NCBI GenBank assembly: GCA_963744255.1
Contig: CAVUSZ010000049.1
Coordinates: 83,724-147,723, forward strand
Length of the DNA stretch: 64,000 bases
Origin: DATEDA01 sp963744255
Lineage (GTDB): Bacteria; Pseudomonadota; Gammaproteobacteria; Burkholderiales; SG8-39
Reading direction: 5' to 3'
A program made the translations under genes and the position numbers. Position 1 is the first letter of the stretch; the number at the start of each line of letters is the position of its first letter. The notes below the pieces were generated by a model, which was not told the origin of the DNA, did not search any database, and saw only the letters and a list, made by a program, of their open reading frames with translations. Positions 58,326-64,000 of the stretch are shown in pieces.

Positions 58326-58481
58326 GGCGGCACCTCCTGGCCGCAGGGTACTCGCTTCACCGGTTGAGATCCGCCGATGGGGCGACGCGTTCCCTCACCG
58401 AACGCCGAGCGCGCGCAGAACGTGGAGTAAGCTTCGAACCCGAAGAACACCCGCCGCGAGACGGCGGCGCAAGGAGGAGAC

Positions 58482-59600
58482 ATGTCCCGACCGAGCCTTT
58501 GCGTCCTCGGGTTCACCGCGGCTGCCGCGCTGCTGGCGAGCTGCCAGCAAGTACCGGAGACTCGCGCCGGTGGGCCCGCCGGCGCGCCGAAGTTCGCGGT
58601 CGATCCGTCCTGGCCCAAGCCGCTCCCCGAGAACTGGATTCTCGGGCAGGTCGCCGGGATCGCGGTCGACAAGGACGACCGGATATGGGTGCTGCACCGC
58701 CCGACGACCCTCGTCGACGACGAGAGGGGCGCGACGCTCAACCCGCCGACGACGAAGTGCTGCCGGCCGGCGCCCGCGGTCCTCCAGTTCGACGTCGAGG
58801 GCAACCTCCTCAAGAGCTGGGGCGGGCCGGGGGCCGGCTACGAGTGGCCGACGAGCGAGCACGGGATCTTCGTCGACGTGGACGGCAACGTCTGGCTCGC
58901 CGGCAACAGCAACACCGACCACCAGATCCTCAAGTTCACGCCCGACGGCAAGTTCCTGCAGCAGATCGGCAAGAGCGGCTCGACCGGCGGGTCGAACAGC
59001 ATGACGCAGCTCGGCCGTCCGGCGCACATGGTGATCGATGCGGCGAGCGGCGAGCTGTACGTCGCCGACGGCTACGGCAACCGGCGGGTGCTGGTGCTCG
59101 ACGCGAAGAGCGGGGCGTACAAGCGGCACTGGGGCGCCTACGGGAACAGGCCCATCGACGACAAGCAGCCGGCCTACGACCCGGCGAAGCCGCTGCTCCA
59201 GCAGTTCGGGAGCCCGGTGCACTGCGTGCGGTTGTCGCGCGACGGACTCGTCTACGTCTGCGATCGTGCGAATGACCGCATCCAGGTGTTCGAGAAGAGC
59301 GGGAAGTACGTCAAGGAGTTTCGCGTCGAACCGGCAACGCTGCAGAACGGCTCGGTGTGGGACCTCGTGCTGTCCGAGGACGCGACCGAGCGCTACATCT
59401 TTGTCGCCGACGGCGCGAACAACCAGATTCTCACGCTCGACCGCCAGTCAGGCGTCACGCTGACCGCGTTCGGACGCGCGGGGCGGATGGCCGGCCAGTT
59501 CAAATGGGTGCACAACATGGCGATCGACTCCAAGGGCAATCTCTACACCGCCGAGGTGGGCACGGGCCGGCGGGCGCAGAAGTTCGCGCGCGTGGAGTGA
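58482..59600 (+). CDS. Lipoprotein with an NHL-repeat beta-propeller
   Basis: 372 residues. A lipobox ALLASC with Cys21 gives a membrane-anchored periplasmic protein. NHL-type blades repeat along the chain: LGQVAGIAVDKDDRIWVLHR, TSEHGIFVDVDGNVWLAGNS, RPAHMVIDAASGELYVADGY, QFGSPVHCVRLSRDGLVYVC and FKWVHNMAIDSKGNLYTAEV. The C-terminal GTGRRAQKFARV closes the propeller. Bacterial NHL proteins of this type resemble peptidylglycine lyases or bind ligands or proteins; no catalytic site is evident. It ends five bases before the RraA-family gene. Confidence 0.9.
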   Translation: MSRPSLCVLGFTAAAALLASCQQVPETRAGGPAGAPKFAVDPSWPKPLPENWILGQVAGIAVDKDDRIWVLHRPTTLVDDERGATLNPPTTKCCRPAPAVLQFDVEGNLLKSWGGPGAGYEWPTSEHGIFVDVDGNVWLAGNSNTDHQILKFTPDGKFLQQIGKSGSTGGSNSMTQLGRPAHMVIDAASGELYVADGYGNRRVLVLDAKSGAYKRHWGAYGNRPIDDKQPAYDPAKPLLQQFGSPVHCVRLSRDGLVYVCDRANDRIQVFEKSGKYVKEFRVEPATLQNGSVWDLVLSEDATERYIFVADGANNQILTLDRQSGVTLTAFGRAGRMAGQFKWVHNMAIDSKGNLYTAEVGTGRRAQKFARVE

Positions 59601-59605
59601 CCGCC

Positions 59606-60325
59606 ATGACCGGTCCCGCGAGCCCGGTTAGCATGGCGGACCTCGAGGCGCTCGCCGCCATCGACACGCCGACCGTCTGCAATGCCCTCGAGCTCGTCGA
59701 CGCGAAGTTCCGTCTGACCGGCTACACGCGCGAGCCGCTGTTCTGCGCCTATCCGCAGCTCAACCCCATCGTCGGCTTCGCCCGCACCGCGACCATCCGC
59801 GCCGCGGAGGCCCCGGGCGAGCCGAAGGAGGCGGTGAAGGCGAAGCGCCTCGCCTATTACGAGTACGTCGCGCACGGCGGGCCGCTGCCGGCGGTGGTGG
59901 TGATCGAGGACCAGGACGGACCGCTCGCCGGTCTCGGTGCCTTTTGGGGCGAGGTCAACACGCACATCCATCGGGGCCTCGGCGTGCGCGGCGTGGTCAC
60001 GAACGGGAGCGTGCGCGATCTCGATGCGAACGCGTCCGGCTTCCAGCTGCTCGCCTCGCGGGTGACGCCGAGTCACGCGCACGTGCACGTAACAGGGTTC
60101 GGCGAGCGGGTCCGGGTAGCGGGTCTGGACGTTGCGAGCGGCGACCTCGTGCACGCCGACCGCCACGGCGCCGCCATCATTCCCATCGACCTCGTGCGGC
60201 GGGCGCTCGACGGGGCCGCGCTGCTCCAGCGTCGCGAAGGCGTGATCCTCGCCGCCGCGCGCGCCGAGGGCTTCGACTTCGAGAAGCTCGCCCGCGCCAT
60301 CCGCGACGCGGACGAGATCCATTGA
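59606..60325 (+). CDS. RraA-family protein (aldolase/lyase fold)
   Basis: 239 residues. LAAIDTPTVCNALELVDAKF, then HIHRGLGVRGVVTNGSVRDL and DVASGDLVHADRHGAAIIPI are the conserved RraA/HMG-aldolase blocks; the G-x-R-D motif in NGSVRDLD is where metal and substrate bind in active aldolases. It may be a 4-hydroxy-4-methyl-2-oxoglutarate aldolase-like enzyme or an RNase E regulator homologue. Its start lies five bases after the NHL gene, so they are cotranscribed. Substrate uncertain. Confidence 0.9.
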   Translation: MTGPASPVSMADLEALAAIDTPTVCNALELVDAKFRLTGYTREPLFCAYPQLNPIVGFARTATIRAAEAPGEPKEAVKAKRLAYYEYVAHGGPLPAVVVIEDQDGPLAGLGAFWGEVNTHIHRGLGVRGVVTNGSVRDLDANASGFQLLASRVTPSHAHVHVTGFGERVRVAGLDVASGDLVHADRHGAAIIPIDLVRRALDGAALLQRREGVILAAARAEGFDFEKLARAIRDADEIH

Positions 60326-60329
60326 ACGC

Positions 60330-62972
60330 CTAGGCCAGCCCCTTCGTCACCACCTCGGTGACGTCCTTCGACAGACGCTCTTTCGCGCGGATGCGCTCCA
60401 GCGCCACACGGGCATGGGCCTGGCGACCGGCGTCGAACTTCCGCCAGCGGTCGAACGCGCGCGCGATGCGCGCGGCGATCTGCGGATTGAGCGAATCCAG
60501 CTCGAGGACCCGGTCGGCGGCGAACGCGTAGCCCGAGCCGTCGGCGGCATGGAACCGCACGTGGTTCGAGCAGAACGCGCGGATCAGCGCGTACACCTTG
60601 TTCGGGTTCCTGATGTCGAACGCCTCGTGGCGCATCAGCCGCTCGACGCGCGCGAGCGTGTCCGGCAGCCGCGACGTCGCCTGCACCGCGAGCCACTTGT
60701 CGACGACGAGCGGCTCGTGTTTCCAGTCCGCGTAGAAGCGCTCGAGCGCCGGATCGCGCTCGGGCGCCTGCGAGTTCGCGAGCGCCGTGAGCGCCGCCAT
60801 CCGGTCGGTCATGTTGTCCGCTGCCGCGAACTGCTGCGCGCACAGCGCGCGGACGTCCGGCTCTTCGAGCTCCATCAGGTAGCTCAAGGCGAGGTTCCGC
60901 AGGCTCCGCTTGCCCGCCGACCGCGCGTCCGGGCTGTAAGGTCCCGAGACCGTCAATGATCGATACGCGGCGAGCAGGTCGCCGCGGAACGCGCGCGCGA
61001 GCTCGCGGCGAAGGTGCCCACGCACCGCGTGGATCGCGTCCGGATCGACCACTTCCATCTGCTCGGCGAGGTAGGTCTCGGCCGGCAGGCTCAGTGCCTC
61101 GGCGGCGAACGCGGGATCCTCCGGACCGTCCCGCAGCACGCGTGCGAACGCGTCGACGAACGCGCGCGGCACCTCGACGGGCTTTCCTGCGCGATGCGCT
61201 TCGATGCCCCGGAGCAGGATGCCGGTCGCGAGCCGCTGGCCGGCTTCCCAGCGGTTGAACGAATCGGCGTCGTGCGCCATCAGATGCGTCAGCTCGGTCT
61301 CGGTGTAGTCGAAGTTCAGGATCACCGGCGCGGAGAAGCGGCGCAGGAGCGACGGCACCGGTTTCGCCGGCACGTTCGTGAACACGAAGCGCTCTTCGGG
61401 CTGCTTGACGGAGAGCACGCGGTCGGTGCCGGCGGGCGCGGATTCGCCATCGAGCTGCACCGGCATCTCGGTTCCGTCGGGAGCGATCAGCCCGATCGCA
61501 AGGGGAATGTGCAGCGGCAGCTTCACCGGCTGGCCCGGCGTCGGCGGCGTCCACTGCTTGACGGTCAGCGCGTAGCGTTTCGTCTGCGCGTCGTAGTCGC
61601 CTTTCACCTCCAGGCGTGGCGTCCCGGCCTGGTCGTACCAGCGCTTGAACTGCGAGAAATCGAACCCGCTGCCTTCGGCCATCGCGTCGACGAAGTCGTC
61701 GCAGGTGACCGCCTGCCCGTCGTGGCGCCGGAAGTAGACGTCCATCCCGCGGCGGAACGCGCGCTCACCCGTGAGCGTGTGGATCATCCGCACCACCTCC
61801 GCGCCCTTCTCGTACACGGTGGCGGTGTAGAAGTTGGAGATCTCCATGTACGACTGCGGGCGCACCGGGTGCGCCATCGGGCCGGCGTCCTCGGGGAACT
61901 GCGCCGCCCGCAGGCCCCGCACCTCCTGGATGCGCGTCACCGGGCGCGAGTAGGTGTCGGCGCCGAACTCCTGGTCGCGGAAAACGGTGAGGCCTTCCTT
62001 CAGCGAGAGCTGGAACCAGTCGCGGCAGGTGACGCGGTTGCCGGTCCAGTTGTGGAAGTACTCGTGCGCGACCACCCGGTCGATGTTGAGGAAGTCGCCA
62101 TCGGTGGCGATGTCGGGGCGCGCGAGGACGTACTTGGTGTTGAAGATGTTGAGGCCCTTGTTCTCCATCGCACCCATGTTGAAGTCGCCGACCGCGACGA
62201 TCATGTAGCAGTCGAGGTCGAGCTCGAGGCCGAACGTCTCCTCGTCCCACTTCATCGACTTCTTGAGCGCCTGCATGGCCCACGCGCACTGGTCGACCTT
62301 GCCGGGCTCGACCCAGACCTGCAGCGTCGCCTTGCGTCCGGAGCGCGTGACGAACGAGTCCTCGAGCTTGTCGAGCTTCGCCGCGACCATCGCGAAGAGG
62401 TACGAGGGCTTCGGGAACGGGTCCTCCCACTTCACCCGGTGCCGGCCGCCCGCTTCGTTGCCGCGTCCCACCGGGTTCCCGTTCGAGAGCAGCACCGGAT
62501 ACTTCTCGCGATCGGCGTGGATCGTGGTCGTGTAGCGCGCCATGACGTCCGGCCGGTCGATGAAGAACGTGATGCGGCGGAAGCCTTCCGCTTCGCATTG
62601 CGTGAAGAAGCCATCCTTCGAGGCGTACAGCCCCATCAGCTTCGTGTTCCTGCGCGGCTCGATCCGCACGACCGTCTCGAGCGCGAACGCGTCCGGCACC
62701 GACGGGATGGTCAGATGCGCCGCGTCGAGCGCGTACTCGGACGCGGCGAGCGTCCGGCCGTCGAGCGCGACGGACTCGAGCCGGAGCTCGTCGCCGTCGA
62801 GGACGAGCGGCGCGCGCGCGTCCTTCGCGGCCGGATTGCGCCGGACCGCGAGCTTCGCGCGCACGCGCGCGAAGTCCTCCCGGATATCGACGTCGAGGTC
62901 GACCGTCGAGATCAGGAACGCGGGCGGGGTGTAGTCCTTGAGATGGATCGTGACTGGCGTGGGGTCGCGCAT
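60330..62972 (-). CDS. pepN: Aminopeptidase N (M1 family)
   Basis: 880 residues, cytoplasmic. Removes N-terminal amino acids from peptides. GDFNMGAMENKGLNIFNTKY is the exopeptidase (GAMEN) motif and VVAHEYFHNWTGNRVT holds zinc ligands His303 and His307 with catalytic Glu304. The third ligand Glu is in LKEGLTVFRDQEFG. The C-terminal helical domain is complete (NPQIAARIARAFDRWRKFD, ERIRAKERLSKDVTEVVTKG). Length matches E. coli PepN. It is convergent with the RraA gene, five bases apart. Confidence 0.97.
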   Translation of the reverse strand: MRDPTPVTIHLKDYTPPAFLISTVDLDVDIREDFARVRAKLAVRRNPAAKDARAPLVLDGDELRLESVALDGRTLAASEYALDAAHLTIPSVPDAFALETVVRIEPRRNTKLMGLYASKDGFFTQCEAEGFRRITFFIDRPDVMARYTTTIHADREKYPVLLSNGNPVGRGNEAGGRHRVKWEDPFPKPSYLFAMVAAKLDKLEDSFVTRSGRKATLQVWVEPGKVDQCAWAMQALKKSMKWDEETFGLELDLDCYMIVAVGDFNMGAMENKGLNIFNTKYVLARPDIATDGDFLNIDRVVAHEYFHNWTGNRVTCRDWFQLSLKEGLTVFRDQEFGADTYSRPVTRIQEVRGLRAAQFPEDAGPMAHPVRPQSYMEISNFYTATVYEKGAEVVRMIHTLTGERAFRRGMDVYFRRHDGQAVTCDDFVDAMAEGSGFDFSQFKRWYDQAGTPRLEVKGDYDAQTKRYALTVKQWTPPTPGQPVKLPLHIPLAIGLIAPDGTEMPVQLDGESAPAGTDRVLSVKQPEERFVFTNVPAKPVPSLLRRFSAPVILNFDYTETELTHLMAHDADSFNRWEAGQRLATGILLRGIEAHRAGKPVEVPRAFVDAFARVLRDGPEDPAFAAEALSLPAETYLAEQMEVVDPDAIHAVRGHLRRELARAFRGDLLAAYRSLTVSGPYSPDARSAGKRSLRNLALSYLMELEEPDVRALCAQQFAAADNMTDRMAALTALANSQAPERDPALERFYADWKHEPLVVDKWLAVQATSRLPDTLARVERLMRHEAFDIRNPNKVYALIRAFCSNHVRFHAADGSGYAFAADRVLELDSLNPQIAARIARAFDRWRKFDAGRQAHARVALERIRAKERLSKDVTEVVTKGLA

Positions 62973-63045
62973 TGGGGGGCACTGAAACCGGGAGCAGGGG
63001 CGTCAAGTCTACCGAAGGGGCGCTGTTGGAGCACAATTCCCTCCC

Positions 63046-63919
63046 ATGAGCGCTCCCATCGAACATCTCCTCCGTTCCCACCCGCGCGACATCGGCGGTT
63101 TCGCCGTCCGGCGCGTGCTGCCGTCCGTCCCGAAACAGATGGTCGGGCCGTTCATCTTCTTCGACCACATGGGGCCGGCGCGGCTCCCGCCGGGCGAGGG
63201 GCTCGACGTGCGGCCGCACCCGCACATCGGGCTCGCGACGGTGACCTACCTCTTCGAGGGCGAGATCCTCCATCGCGACAGCCTCGGCTCGGTCCAGCCG
63301 ATCCGGCCGGGCGACGTCAACTGGATGACGGCAGGCCGCGGGATCGCGCACTCGGAGCGGACGCCGCCCGAGCTGCGGGCGGCCGGGCCCGGCGTGCACG
63401 GCATCCAGACCTGGGTGGCGTTGCCGCGCGAGAGCGAGGAGGCGGACCCGTCGTTCTTCCATCATCCGCAGGCGAGCCTGCCGGTCGTCGAGCCGCCTGG
63501 CGCGACGGTGCGGGTGATCGCCGGGCACGCGTTCGGGGTCCGCTCGCCGGTTGCGGTGTTCACCGATACGTTGTACGCAGCTGCCGAGCTCGAGCCGGGA
63601 GCGAGCATCGTGCTCGCGCCGGAGCACGAGGAGCGCGGCGTCTACGTCGTCGAGGGCGACGTGACGATCGGCGACGCCGTGGTCGAGACGGGCCAGCTCG
63701 CCGTGCTCGCGGAAGGCGTCGAGGTCGAGGTGCGGGCGCCGTTCTCGGCGACGCTGATGCTCCTCGGCGGGGCGAAGATGGACGGCCCGCGCTTCATCTG
63801 GTGGAACTTCGTGTCGAGCGCGAAGGAGCGGATCGAACGCGCGAAGGACGGACTGGCGCGAAGACCGCTTCGGACGGGTCCCGGGCGAGACCGAGCGGAT
63901 TCCCCTGCCCGAACGGTGA
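63046..63919 (+). CDS. Pirin-family protein, frame broken near the end
   Basis: About 290 residues if one base is removed. Two cupin domains: the first has LDVRPHPHIGLATVTYLFEG and WMTAGRGIAHSERTPPE with His/Glu iron ligands. Pirins act as iron-binding redox regulators or quercetinases. The C-terminus goes wrong after SSAKERIERAKD; removing one G at about 63848 gives DWREDRFGRVPGETERIPLP then ER and TGA 63917-63919, the standard pirin end. Unshifted, it reads on to 63996 with no family match. The start at ATG 63046 is divergent from pepN. Confidence 0.85.
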
Positions 63920-63974
63920 CGGACTATAGCCCGGTCACCGCAGCGCAGGCCGGGATCGAGCTTGCGCTCCCTGG

Positions 63975-63998
63975 ACTCCGGCTTTCGCCGGAGTGACG
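63975..63998. repeat. REP-like GCTTTCGCC stem-loop at the right edge
   Basis: ACTCCGGC-TTTC-GCCGGAGT (63975-63994), then GACG, repeats the stem-loop pair at 3716-3762. All copies share CCGGC-TTTC-GCCGG then TGAC. Lying after the pirin stop, it may serve as a terminator. The element is probably dispersed through the genome. Confidence 0.7.
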
Positions 63999-64000
63999 GG

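Noticed and set aside
61014..63929. 971-codon open frame antisense to pepN and running on over the pirin gene
   Set aside because: Shadow of pepN, then pirin in the wrong frame. No motif or start supports it.

Overview
The window is very GC-rich, its genes have strongly G/C-biased third codon positions, and protein-coding genes on both strands are packed closely. The gene set suggests a betaproteobacterium, probably Burkholderiales-like. Pointers are a Bug-type tricarboxylate binding protein plus the wreck of a second one, a DUF2917 protein, a SWIB-domain protein, a coenzyme B12-dependent ribonucleotide reductase, and dispersed CCGGC-TTTC-GCCGG repeats. This placement rests on recognising families, not on a search. 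I see no rRNA, tRNA, CRISPR array, insertion sequence or prophage.

Layout. Bases 1-6500 hold a UspA tail, a frameshifted LuxR regulator divergent from a TetR regulator with palindromic operators, a cupin/VOC/flavin-reductase-like run, a Bug solute receptor and an EamA exporter. Bases 6383-10822 are minus-strand: an MFS/GNAT pair preceded by a tight six-gene run (small secreted Cys protein, 60-aa acidic protein, OsmC-like protein lacking both cysteines, DUF2917, HMA-like protein, diiron protein). Divergent from this run, 10979-15858 encodes an OmpR-type response regulator and a very large multi-PAS/GAF hybrid histidine kinase. Bases 15900-22000 carry nrdJ, msrA, a collapsed DUF47-PiT relic, endonuclease V and a PagP-like outer-membrane barrel. 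Bases 22116-30700 carry two GH17 beta-glucan proteins (one fused to a GT2 synthase), an AEC transporter, pdxH, EamA and ada.

Bases 31017-38036 hold an exported MsrA, SWIB, and a signalling block: FecR protein, haem-binding DUF3365/HAMP protein and Ser/Thr kinase in one run, divergent from a cyclase-FHA protein, then a diguanylate cyclase. Bases 38209-46000 carry an MFS pump, cytochrome c, Tat-exported ferritin-like protein, an ECF sigma factor with cupin anti-sigma, apt, DUF4337 and a DUF6600 protein. The rest holds GST/htpX, EamA, a RecE-like nuclease, a degenerate GGDEF protein, a Rieske oxygenase fused in frame to a damaged ATP-grasp domain, two FlK-like thioesterases, VWA, DoxX, LtrA, UspA, NHL, RraA, pepN and pirin genes.

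Two things stand out. The six-gene run next to the hybrid kinase is the best candidate for an undescribed stress or metal/redox system. The second is a pattern of small frameshifts in otherwise well-conserved genes (about 858, 10692, 16258, 51265, 51287, 51391, 54377, 57824, 63848). All but one are best explained by one extra base. This points to sequence error at least as much as to gene decay, so broken genes here should be read with that in mind.
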